Positions 1-5,359 of a stretch of DNA of 5,829 nucleotides are shown piece by piece (the stretch's first letter is position 1; each line of letters opens with the position of its first letter). The notes beneath the pieces are model-generated. The model ran no database searches. It had not been told where the DNA came from and saw only the letters and a list, made by a program, of their open reading frames with translations. The position numbers were made by a program, and so were the translations under genes. Origin of the DNA: Candidatus Woesearchaeota archaeon (lineage in GTDB: Archaea; Nanobdellota; Nanobdellia; SCGC-AAA011-G17; JACPNG01); the NCBI GenBank assembly GCA_016185555.1, contig JACPNI010000100.1:1-5829 (forward strand), in the 5' to 3' direction.

Positions 1-354
1 AAGGAATATTGTTAACAAAGGCCCAAATATAACAATTAAAGCAGAACTTCTTGACCTTATCAAAAGCTTAAGGTCTTTTTTAACCATGAAAAATATTTTT
101 ATTAAAAAGACAAATGTAATTAGCTCGTAAAGTACAGAATTTATCTTGAACCCATCATCATCGTTTTTAAAGGTATTCTCAACCTTGGGCTGTGGTTTAG
201 ACTCAATTGGCTTTGCTTCAGCTTTTAATTGTTTTAGAGGTTTTATTTGCGTTTCTTTTTTTATTTCTGCTTGCGGATGCTCTTTTGCTTCCTCCTTTTT
301 CTCTTCACCCTTAAACAATGAAGTGTAGGGCTGAAATATTTTTTTGAATTCCAT
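1..354 (-). CDS. ABC-2 type transporter permease, N-terminal part (runs off the window)
   Basis: The first 118 codons of a gene continuing beyond base 1, open throughout on the minus strand. Translation starts MEFKKIFQPYTSLFKGEEKK. Residues 17-60 are a Lys/Glu/Pro-rich, probably disordered tail and 64-67 is a short acidic NDDD. A hydrophobic stretch follows at 74-90, then KKDLKLLIRSRSSA (92-105) and the beginning of a transmembrane helix (ALIVIFGPLLTIF). The charged KKDLK...RS segment running straight into the first helix is typical of ABC-2 family permeases, which form the membrane channel of ATP-driven exporters. The ATG lies one base after the stop codon of the ATPase gene, so the two are almost certainly co-transcribed and probably translationally coupled; GAGGAAATA inside the ATPase's last codons could serve as ribosome site. 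The long charged tail before the usual start region is unusual. Substrate unknown. The family call is good; the rest of the protein is not visible. Confidence 0.8.
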   Translation of the reverse strand, partial: MEFKKIFQPYTSLFKGEEKKEEAKEHPQAEIKKETQIKPLKQLKAEAKPIESKPQPKVENTFKNDDDGFKINSVLYELITFVFLIKIFFMVKKDLKLLIRSRSSALIVIFGPLLTIFL

Positions 355-355
355 C

Positions 356-1216
356 TTATCTTCTTATTTCCTCTTCTTTCTTTGATACCTTGGTTAGTGA
401 TTCAAATACTTCTTCTAATGATGGTTTGCTTACCTCTATATTAACAATTCTTTCCCTAAGGTGTTCAATTGAAACAATAATTTCATGCAGTACTTTTTCT
501 GCTTTCGGTGTGTAGATGATCAACTTATCCTTGTCAACAATAACATCAGCAATATCCCTTCTGCTGATTTTCTTTAATATTGCATTATAATTCCCGGGAT
601 AAGTTTCTACATGTATCTCTTCATTTCTTGAGTAGGATGTTTTAATGTCATCCGGGCTTCCAACCTCAAGTATCTTGCCATTATGTATTATAACAATCTT
701 TGAGCATACATTTTCCATTTCTCTTAACAAATGTGAGGTCATTATTATTGTAGTTCCAGTCTGATTAATTTTTTTGATTAGACCCAATATTTCCTTTCTT
801 AGTCCGGGATCCAGGTCTTCTGTTGGTTCGTCCATTATCAATACCCTTGGACCATGAAGCATAGCACAGGCCATATCAAGCCTTCTTTGCATCCCCTTGG
901 ATAGGTTTTCAGCAAGCACATCAATTGCATCCTCTAAAGAAAGAAAGGAAAGAAGCTCTGCTGTTCTGTCTTTTACTTGTTTTGAATTCATACCATATAG
1001 TCTGCCAAAATATGCAAGGTTCTCCCTTACAGTTAATTTATCATAAAAAGATCCTCCCTGTGTTGCAAATCCAAATAACTGTCTTATTATCCTGATATTC
1101 TTTGAAAGTTTTTTATCCTGGAGTAAAATATCACCTTTATTCTGCTTATAGAATCCAATAAGTATATTCAGCAACTTTTTAAACAAATTATGTATCTGGA
1201 GAAGTGGTAAGGCCAT
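356..1216 (-). CDS. ABC transporter ATP-binding protein lacking the Walker A segment
   Basis: A 286-aa ATPase subunit of an ABC-2 exporter. Visible motifs: Q-loop Gln53 (FATQGG), signature LSKGMQ (105-110, variant of LSGGQ), Walker B VLIMDE with catalytic Glu130, D-loop EDLDP (133-137, usually SGLDP) and H-loop His162 (MTSHLL). Residues 195-275 form the C-terminal regulatory domain seen in drug/Nod-factor/CcmA-like exporters. The N-terminus is abnormal. The first strand (PLLQIHNLFKK, 4-14) runs straight into LLNILIGFYKQNKG (15-28), which in family members follows the P-loop. About 30-40 codons, including GxxGxGK(S/T), are absent with the frame kept. No P-loop is encoded upstream, where there is only an AT-rich promoter gap. 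Without Walker A the protein should not bind ATP normally. It may be a degenerate partner in a heterodimer, a decaying gene or an assembly deletion. The ATG at 1216 is kept because the first strand aligns with the family. The permease gene follows after one base. Confidence 0.85.
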   Translation of the reverse strand: MALPLLQIHNLFKKLLNILIGFYKQNKGDILLQDKKLSKNIRIIRQLFGFATQGGSFYDKLTVRENLAYFGRLYGMNSKQVKDRTAELLSFLSLEDAIDVLAENLSKGMQRRLDMACAMLHGPRVLIMDEPTEDLDPGLRKEILGLIKKINQTGTTIIMTSHLLREMENVCSKIVIIHNGKILEVGSPDDIKTSYSRNEEIHVETYPGNYNAILKKISRRDIADVIVDKDKLIIYTPKAEKVLHEIIVSIEHLRERIVNIEVSKPSLEEVFESLTKVSKKEEEIRR

Positions 1217-1228
1217 TTTAAAAAATTA

Positions 1229-1250
1229 AAATTTTATTTATGTTATTAAT
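1229..1250 (-). promoter_or_regulatory. Possible promoter of the ABC operon (weak)
   Basis: The divergent gap 1217-1312 must hold the promoter of the minus-strand operon. On that strand it reads TTAATAACATAAATAAAA about 17-34 bases before the ATG. It is AT-rich and TATA-like but has no clear BRE. No Shine-Dalgarno is visible before the ATG, so a leaderless transcript is plausible. Exact site uncertain. Confidence 0.3.
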
Positions 1251-1273
1251 CTTTTTATTAATCCATTAGGGGT

Positions 1274-1289
1274 AAAGAAGATTTAAATA
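1274..1289 (+). promoter_or_regulatory. Archaeal BRE/TATA promoter, leaderless arrangement
   Basis: A purine-rich BRE-like AAAGAAGA is followed by TATA box TTTAAATA (1282-1289). The box centre lies about 27.5 bases before the ATG at 1313, which places the expected transcription start at or next to the start codon. There is no Shine-Dalgarno before that ATG, consistent with a leaderless mRNA. Twelve bases (AGAAGATTTAAA) and the spacing to the ATG recur in the promoter of the FKBP gene. Confidence 0.65.
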
Positions 1290-1312
1290 ACAAATTTGTC
1301 CCTATTGTTTTT

Positions 1313-1675
1313 ATGGATATCTTGGGCTTTGTTCTGGCTTTGCTTAGTATTGGTGCAGTTGTAGTTGCAGTGCATATCTTTATAACAATTGTATTGCCCA
1401 AACTGAAAGACTTTACAGCTCTGGTTATAAAAGATGAAAAAGCAAATGAAGGGCTGGTTTTTTTGATACTTGTTTATTTTCTTGTTTTAGGTGCATCTAA
1501 GGTGATAAAAACTTTAGTTGGTCTGGGTAATCAGTACATAAGTATTATTTCAATATTTAGTCCGGGTTTGGAGCTATTTACTGAGTCTACTTACTACATA
1601 GCTTTTTTAGTCATGCTTTTGATAGGCGCATTAGCCTTAGCAAACATTAATCTTTCTATTGCCAAGAAAAAATAG
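1313..1675 (+). CDS. Small multi-pass membrane protein of unknown function
   Basis: 120 aa, not recognised as a named family. It is mostly hydrophobic. Likely transmembrane segments are about residues 3-29, 47-66 and 95-113; a further amphipathic or weakly hydrophobic stretch at about 67-85 could be a re-entrant or fourth helix. The connecting loop KLKDFTALVIKDEKANEG (30-47) is charged, and the protein ends in a basic KKK tail, suggesting a cytoplasmic C-terminus by the positive-inside rule. There are no conserved catalytic motifs, cysteines or signal peptidase site. The start is fixed by the TATA box 27 bases upstream and by hydrophobicity starting directly after the Met. It is transcribed divergently from the ABC exporter and separated from the next plus-strand gene by 137 bases with its own promoter, so it is probably a single-gene transcript. 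The coding call is well supported by length, composition and promoter; its role is unknown. Confidence 0.75.
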   Translation: MDILGFVLALLSIGAVVVAVHIFITIVLPKLKDFTALVIKDEKANEGLVFLILVYFLVLGASKVIKTLVGLGNQYISIISIFSPGLELFTESTYYIAFLVMLLIGALALANINLSIAKKK

Positions 1676-1704
1676 TTTCTTATTATAGTCCAAAGTACTT
1701 TCTT
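1676..1704 (+). terminator. Possible T-rich archaeal terminator
   Basis: Immediately after the stop codon come two T-rich runs, TTTCTTATTA at 1676-1685 and again at 1699-1708. There is no stable hairpin, but archaeal RNA polymerase can terminate on T-rich stretches alone. The position between a gene end and the next promoter fits. Confidence 0.3.
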
Positions 1705-1756
1705 ATTAAATTAATATAAATCTGATGATTATACCATTTATAGGTAGTTACAAAAA

Positions 1757-1771
1757 CGAAAAGTTTATAAA
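1757..1771 (+). promoter_or_regulatory. Archaeal BRE/TATA promoter of the three-gene unit
   Basis: CGAAAAG directly followed by TTTATAAA (1764-1771) is close to the archaeal BRE-TATA consensus. The expected transcription start is about 26 bases past the box centre, near 1792-1795. That would leave a leader of some 20 bases containing the GGAG ribosome site at 1804-1807. It probably drives 1813-3314, as the later genes of that unit are separated by 18 bases or overlap. Confidence 0.65.
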
Positions 1772-1812
1772 GAAGTATGGTCGATAAAGTAACACCATAA
1801 CTTGGAGATAAA

Positions 1813-2295
1813 ATGACACGTGAAAAATTAACAAGGCGGGTTGATTTGGAAAAGTTAACTAAAGAAGACTTCATGTTACGTGGTGAGTTTAGAATAGAAG
1901 ATGAAAGATATAATGGGTGGGGAAAAAGACCCGAGTTTAAACCAAGAGGGAAACTCCTTTATGTACTTTTTGATCAGTTATTCCCAGAATCTGTATTCCA
2001 TGAATGTTATGAATTAATTGTTCAAACAGAAAAGAGTCAAGAAGTAATTGCATCGGGGTATTTACACAGATCCAAGCAAGGGGATGTTTCTTTTGGTGTT
2101 CTAAGTGGAATTTTAGGACAAAATAGGTCATACCATACTTCATTCCCAGTTTGGTTTAAGTTATTAGATCCTGATAAAGCGTATAAGCCAATTATTAGTG
2201 GAACTGCTGATTTAATATTTGTTAAAGTATCCCCATGGCAAAGCGAAAGAGATGCTCAGAGACAAAGGGTTTTATATGCTGAAGAGGAAAAATAA
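1813..2295 (+). CDS. Hypothetical soluble protein, first gene of a three-gene unit
   Basis: 160 aa, no family recognised. No signal peptide or membrane helix is visible, so it is probably cytosolic. The N-terminal 30 residues are highly charged (MTREKLTRRVDLEKLTKEDF). The middle and C-terminal parts alternate hydrophobic and polar residues as in a beta-rich fold, for example KLLYVLFDQLF (47-57), SFPVWFKLLDP (109-119) and ADLIFVKVSPW (132-142). The last 18 residues are charged and likely helical. The start is supported by GGAG at 1804-1807, five bases before the ATG, and by a well-placed promoter upstream. The next gene begins 18 bases after the stop and its successor overlaps, so the three are probably one transcript ending with a predicted lipoprotein. 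This association suggests a shared job at or near the cell envelope, but no function can be read from the protein itself. Confidence 0.7.
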   Translation: MTREKLTRRVDLEKLTKEDFMLRGEFRIEDERYNGWGKRPEFKPRGKLLYVLFDQLFPESVFHECYELIVQTEKSQEVIASGYLHRSKQGDVSFGVLSGILGQNRSYHTSFPVWFKLLDPDKAYKPIISGTADLIFVKVSPWQSERDAQRQRVLYAEEEK

Positions 2296-2313
2296 GATTA
2301 GATTATAAGAAAA

Positions 2314-2634
2314 ATGAAAGAAATAATACTGTTTTATGAAGAAACAAAAGAGCCAAAAGAACCAGTAATTGCTTGTTTTAGGTTTATAGCCCGATTGGGA
2401 GTAGATACTACTATAGAAGATTATGCAAAAGATAGGAGAGAATTAGAGAGAAAGGTCTTTGAGCTTATTGATAAAAACCATGGCATTTCTGTAAGCAATC
2501 GTATTCCCTTTATTGATATTCTTGATGCGTCGTTACTTGAAGTGAGACGTGAAAGTGGCCGAATTGATAGATATCGACCATTAGAAAAAACCGAAATCCC
2601 CAACTCAATTGAACATTATTTAGGTAAAAAATGA
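2314..2634 (+). CDS. Hypothetical small soluble protein, second gene of the unit
   Basis: 106 aa, not recognised. It starts with a hydrophobic strand MKEIILFY, followed by a charged segment and a second strand PVIACFRFIARLG (17-29). An acidic/basic helical region comes next (about 35-56, DYAKDRRELERKVFELIDK) and then RIPFIDILDASLLEVRRE (63-80). The mixed alpha/beta look and lack of membrane segments suggest a small cytosolic domain. No strong Shine-Dalgarno stands before the ATG: the 18-base spacer is AT-rich, so expression may depend on reinitiation from the upstream gene. Its TGA overlaps the next ATG as ATGA (2631-2634), a usual sign of translational coupling, which links it tightly to the lipoprotein. 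It could be a partner or regulator of that lipoprotein, which is inference from coupling only. Confidence 0.65.
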   Translation: MKEIILFYEETKEPKEPVIACFRFIARLGVDTTIEDYAKDRRELERKVFELIDKNHGISVSNRIPFIDILDASLLEVRRESGRIDRYRPLEKTEIPNSIEHYLGKK

Positions 2635-3314
2635 TAAGAAAATCAGCTGTTGTTTTAGGGTTAGCAGGGATATTAACTTTAGCAGGATGTGAAACAGGTA
2701 CATTTGAAAACTATCAAATTTCTAAAAGACAGGTTTCTGATGCAAAAAAAGAATATGTGCTCAAAAGACCTGATGGGTTTACCTGCACAATATTAGCCGG
2801 GGATAGGAATATAAGGATCTCACAATATAATCCTTTAAGTTTGGATGATTTTTCCTTAGTTAAAAATGCTGATGCACGTGCAGGCGGTGGCAGATCAATT
2901 GGGTCAACGGGAAGCAGAAGTTTTTCTTCACCTTCAAGATTATCTAGCCCATCAAAGCCATTTAATCCGGCTCTTCCAAAGAAAATAAGTCCATCATCGT
3001 CAATTAAACCTTTCCATCCAGTAAGTCCCGTAGCTCCTTCAGCACCGCCAGGTTCCTTAAGATACTCTGATCATTTGCGTTCTTATGATTCTTATCCTTA
3101 CTATGTCTATAATCCTATGCATCCATTAAGCTATTATAATCCTATAAGCCCATTTTACATTGGTAGGCCTGTTATTGTTGTAAATAGAGATAGTAACAAT
3201 GAGAGAAGATTAAGTGGCTTAACAGAAGCAGATAAAGAAAGAATCGGCAATGAGTGTCTGGGTGTTTTAGAAAGATATTTGCAGGATAAAGATGAAAAGG
3301 GTAGTGGTTGGTAA
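2631..3314 (+). CDS. Predicted lipoprotein with Ser/Pro-rich linker
   Basis: 227 aa. The N-terminus is a lipoprotein signal: basic MIRK, hydrophobic core SAVVLGLAGILT, then lipobox L17-A18-G19-C20, so the mature chain would begin at Cys20, lipid-anchored and facing outward. Residues 21-80 look like a small folded segment (Cys52). Residues 85-140 are a low-complexity Ser/Pro/Gly linker with a twice-used KPF(N/H)Px(x)P motif (109-116, 126-133). Residues 150-180 are Tyr/Pro-rich with repeated YNPxxP (160-165, 169-174), and 183-224 form a charged C-terminal region with Cys209. Cys52 and Cys209 could form a disulfide if exported. The start is fixed by the lipobox distance, by AGGT at 2622-2625 and by the ATGA overlap with the preceding gene. 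The family is not recognised. Bacterial-looking lipoboxes occur in archaea, but the gene may also have been acquired; a substrate-binding or wall-contact role would be guesswork. Confidence 0.75.
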   Translation: MIRKSAVVLGLAGILTLAGCETGTFENYQISKRQVSDAKKEYVLKRPDGFTCTILAGDRNIRISQYNPLSLDDFSLVKNADARAGGGRSIGSTGSRSFSSPSRLSSPSKPFNPALPKKISPSSSIKPFHPVSPVAPSAPPGSLRYSDHLRSYDSYPYYVYNPMHPLSYYNPISPFYIGRPVIVVNRDSNNERRLSGLTEADKERIGNECLGVLERYLQDKDEKGSGW

Positions 3315-3388
3315 ATCTTTTAATCCTGATCTTTTTTACATGCAGACAATTAGTTGAAGAAATATTAGGACTCAACAAACTAAAATAA
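3308..3388 (+). CDS. Possible 26-codon single-helix micro-ORF (speculative)
   Basis: A TTG-initiated reading frame overlaps the lipoprotein stop in another frame. It encodes a hydrophobic head (VNLLILIFFTC) followed by an amphipathic tail (RQLVEEILGLNKLK). A purine-rich AAAAGGG at 3295-3301 sits six bases before the TTG. The hydrophobic-then-amphipathic layout is protein-like, but in T-rich DNA such a frame easily arises by chance. A competing 21-codon ATG frame (3292-3357) covers the same bases. Included only because it is the sole gene-like content of the gap before the FKBP gene. Confidence 0.15.
   Translation: MVNLLILIFFTCRQLVEEILGLNKLK
3315..3337 (+). terminator. Possible T-rich terminator after the lipoprotein unit
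   Basis: Right after the lipoprotein stop the plus strand is T-rich, ending in a run of six T (3332-3337), with no strong hairpin. This matches intrinsic archaeal termination on T-tracts and separates the unit from the FKBP promoter further on. The same bases would fall inside a possible tiny ORF at 3308-3388. Confidence 0.35.
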
Positions 3389-3390
3389 AA

Positions 3391-3406
3391 GAAGAAGATT
3401 TAAAAA
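3391..3406 (+). promoter_or_regulatory. Archaeal BRE/TATA promoter of the FKBP gene
   Basis: Purine-rich GAAGAAGA is followed by TTTAAAAA (3399-3406). The box centre is about 27.5 bases before the ATG at 3430, the same spacing as at the 1313 gene, predicting a leaderless transcript. An AGGAG at 3423-3427 lies only two bases before the ATG, too close for a normal ribosome site. A second TATA-like ATATAAAT at 3410-3417 is too close to the start to be the main box. Confidence 0.6.
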
Positions 3407-3429
3407 CCATATAAATTTCTAAAGGAGTC

Positions 3430-4122
3430 ATGAATAAAGTTCAGAAAGGCGATTTTATAGAACTGGAGTACACTGCATCTATTAAGGAAAATAATCTTGT
3501 TTTTGATACAACTAATGAAGAAATTGCAAAGCACCATAATATTTACCATAAGGAAAATAAGTATAAGCCGGTTTTTGTTTTAGTTGGCGAAAATGTAGTA
3601 GTTACCGGCCTGGACAAGGAGTTAGAAGGTAAGGAAGTTGGGAAGGAATATTTGGTTGAGCTGGTTCCAGAAGAAGCTTATGGAAAAAAAGATCCCAAGC
3701 TTTACCAGTTAATTGCTGCAAGCAAATTTAAGTCACAGAACATGATGCCGATGCCGGGATTGCAGGTTACTGTTGATAACCTGATTGGTGTGATAAAAGC
3801 AGTTTCTGGTGGCAGGGTTATGATAGATTTTAATCACCCTTTGGCTGGCAAAAATATAGTTTATTCATTTAAGGTTGCCAGGATAATTGAGAAGAATGAA
3901 GAAAAATTAAATGCTTTTTCTGCAATGTACCTTCAGGAGACAAGTGCAAGTTTGATTGAAGATGCTGCAAACATTAGAGTAAAGCATGATGTTCCTAAAG
4001 AAGTACAGGATATGATAACTGAGAAAATACAGAAATTTATTCCAAGTATTAAGAGAGTAGAGTTTAAAATAGAAGCAAATAATAAAGAAAAAGAAAAAAC
4101 AAAAAGCCAACCTAGTCTCTAG
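3430..4122 (+). CDS. Archaeal FKBP-type peptidyl-prolyl isomerase (SlyD-like, long form)
   Basis: A 230-aa protein-folding enzyme that catalyses cis-trans isomerisation of Xaa-Pro bonds and acts as a chaperone. It is cytosolic, as no signal peptide is seen. The FKBP domain is split in the SlyD manner. The first half (1-85) has VQKGDFIELEYTAS, F25-D26 and VTGLDKELEGKEVGKE (58-73). An insert-in-flap chaperone domain lies at about 86-132 (ending GGRVMIDF). The closing strand follows as DFNHPLAGKNIVYSFKV (133-149), where N-H-P-L-A-G is the hallmark of the SlyD-like group. Residues 155-215 form an extra C-terminal domain as in long archaeal FKBPs (about 26 kDa), and the last 15 residues are a Lys/Glu tail. 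Length and domain order match that family. It precedes ftsZ by 81 bases with a separate ftsZ promoter, so co-transcription is possible but not needed. The start agrees with homolog N-termini of the form MxKVxKGDFIELxYT. Confidence 0.93.
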   Translation: MNKVQKGDFIELEYTASIKENNLVFDTTNEEIAKHHNIYHKENKYKPVFVLVGENVVVTGLDKELEGKEVGKEYLVELVPEEAYGKKDPKLYQLIAASKFKSQNMMPMPGLQVTVDNLIGVIKAVSGGRVMIDFNHPLAGKNIVYSFKVARIIEKNEEKLNAFSAMYLQETSASLIEDAANIRVKHDVPKEVQDMITEKIQKFIPSIKRVEFKIEANNKEKEKTKSQPSL

Positions 4123-4148
4123 AATCAGTAGGTTAAAGAACAAATAAT

Positions 4149-4156
4149 TTTAAATA
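4149..4156 (+). promoter_or_regulatory. TATA box of the ftsZ promoter
   Basis: TTTAAATA sits in the 81-base gap after the FKBP gene. The expected transcription start about 26-27 bases past its centre, near 4179, would give a leader of about 24 bases carrying the strong ribosome site GGAGGT. This differs from the leaderless layout at the two other plus-strand promoters. Confidence 0.55.
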
Positions 4157-4194
4157 TTAGTTTTAATAGAAAAAAGGTATAACTTTCTCTAAAT

Positions 4195-4200
4195 GGAGGT
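4195..4200 (+). promoter_or_regulatory. Strong Shine-Dalgarno of ftsZ
   Basis: GGAGGT ends three bases before the ATG at 4204. It fixes the ftsZ start, including its roughly 40-residue N-terminal extension. Confidence 0.75.
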
Positions 4201-4203
4201 AAA

Positions 4204-5331
4204 ATGGATATAATAAATCAGATAAAAGCGGCAGTACCAAAAAAAGATGGGTTAGATTTAAAATTTACGCCGAAAAAAACCAGTGACATTGATGAGGAAC
4301 TTGAAAAGCTTCTTGCACAACAAACAGCCAAGATAAAGGTAGTTGGTGTTGGCGGTGCAGGAAATAATACTATTAACAGGATGAGTGAAGTTGGCATAAC
4401 TGGTACAGAAATGATTGCCATTAATACAGATGCACAGGATCTTCTTTATACCAATGCAGCACATAAAGTATTAATTGGGAAGGAACTAACAAAAGGTTTG
4501 GGTGCAGGTTCTATTCCACAGATGGGAGAGGAAGCTGCAAGAGAGAATGAGCATGATGTAAAGCAAAAATTACAAAATTCTGATATGGTTTTTATTACTT
4601 GCGGACTTGGAGGAGGAACCGGAACAGGAGCAGCGCCTGTAGTAGCTGAGATTGCTAAAAAACTTGGTGCATTGACAATTGCTATTGTAACAATTCCCTT
4701 TGCAATGGAAGGCAATAGAAGATATGAAAATGCCATGACGGGATTGGAGAAATTAGAAGGCATTGTTGATACATTAATCGTTATCCCGAATGATAAACTG
4801 CTTGAATTAGCTCCAGACTTGCCATTGCATACAGCTTTTAAGGTTGCCGACGAAATATTGACAAACTCAGTTAAAGGCATTGCAGAGCTGGTAACTAAAA
4901 CCGGCTTGGTTAATTTAGATTTTGCAGACATAAGGACAGTAATGAGCAAAGGCGGTGTAGCAATGATTGGTGTTGGCGAGTCAGATTCTGAAAACAGGGC
5001 TGAAGAGGCTGTTGAAAAAGCAATTTCTAATCCTCTGCTTGATGTTGACATAGGGGGTGCTAATGGCGCTTTAATTAATGTTTCTGGTGGCAGGGATATG
5101 ACTTTGGATGAAGCAAGAAGGGTGGTTGAGACTGTTTCTTCTAAATTAGATGAGAACGCAAGAATTATTTGGGGTGCTCAGATTTCAGAAGACTTGGAAG
5201 GGACAATAAGGACAATGTTAATTGTAACTGGGGTAACTAGCCCTCAGATAATGGGTTCCAGGACTAAGAAATCTGAAAAAAAAGCCAGAAAAGAGATTGA
5301 AGGCGAATTAGGAATAGAATTCGTTGATTAA
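4204..5331 (+). CDS. ftsZ: Cell division GTPase FtsZ (FtsZ1-like)
   Basis: A 375-aa tubulin-like GTPase that polymerises into the mid-cell division ring. Visible motifs: nucleotide-binding VVGVGGAGNNTINRM (46-60), IAINTDAQDL (71-80), the tubulin/FtsZ signature GGGTGTG (136-142), TIPFAMEG (163-170), IPNDKLLEL (194-202) and the catalytic T7 loop NLDFAD (237-242), whose Asp residues complete the GTPase site of the next subunit. The C-terminal domain runs to about 345, followed by a short Lys-rich linker and a terminal peptide GELGIEFVD. The length suits archaeal FtsZ1, and GNNT plus the tail point there rather than to FtsZ2, though only a tree would settle it. The N-terminal 40 residues are a polar extension before the GTPase core. 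It has its own TATA box and Shine-Dalgarno. The last 18 bases before the end of the TAA recur after the next ORF, which suggests something was inserted behind the gene. Confidence 0.97.
   Translation: MDIINQIKAAVPKKDGLDLKFTPKKTSDIDEELEKLLAQQTAKIKVVGVGGAGNNTINRMSEVGITGTEMIAINTDAQDLLYTNAAHKVLIGKELTKGLGAGSIPQMGEEAARENEHDVKQKLQNSDMVFITCGLGGGTGTGAAPVVAEIAKKLGALTIAIVTIPFAMEGNRRYENAMTGLEKLEGIVDTLIVIPNDKLLELAPDLPLHTAFKVADEILTNSVKGIAELVTKTGLVNLDFADIRTVMSKGGVAMIGVGESDSENRAEEAVEKAISNPLLDVDIGGANGALINVSGGRDMTLDEARRVVETVSSKLDENARIIWGAQISEDLEGTIRTMLIVTGVTSPQIMGSRTKKSEKKARKEIEGELGIEFVD
5313..5330 (+). repeat. ftsZ 3'-end direct repeat, copy 1
   Basis: AATAGAATTCGTTGATTA, the last codons of ftsZ (I-E-F-V-D) plus the first two bases of its TAA stop. 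It matches 5700-5717 at 17 of 18 bases; the only difference is C/T in the third position of the Phe codon. The copies are offset by 387 bases and bracket the 114-aa ORF. Confidence 0.85.
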
Positions 5332-5359
5332 TATCAGTATAAAATATTGGGGGAAAAAA

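Noticed and set aside
146..328. 60-codon plus-strand frame opposite the permease N-terminus
   Set aside because: Cys/Phe/Ser-rich composition is the mirror of the Lys/Glu-rich permease tail; it starts at TTG without a ribosome site.
1676..1708. Direct repeat TTTCTTATTA, 23 bases apart
   Set aside because: Short T/A-rich sequence likely by chance; better explained as T-rich termination signal than as an insertion mark.
1725..1787. 20-codon ATG frame in the gap before the 1813 gene
   Set aside because: It runs through the BRE/TATA promoter and has no Shine-Dalgarno.
1249..3326. Similar AATCTTTT..AATCC stretches at 1249-1264 and 3314-3326, as possible boundary marks of the 1813-3314 unit
   Set aside because: Low-complexity match with a three-base gap and not placed at the unit's left edge; no support for insertion there.
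3349..3383. Imperfect inverted repeat (TTAGTTGA with TCAAC...ACTAA)
   Set aside because: AU-rich short stem with a four-base bulge and a long loop; too weak to call an RNA element or terminator.
4446..5051. 201-codon open frame on the minus strand inside ftsZ
   Set aside because: Ser/Thr/Pro-rich antisense shadow of the conserved ftsZ codons; no ribosome site and no protein-like motif.
5324..5359. TTG start for the ORF behind ftsZ, adding 12 residues
   Set aside because: It lies inside ftsZ, has no ribosome site, and the ATG at 5360 is preceded by GGGGG at proper distance.
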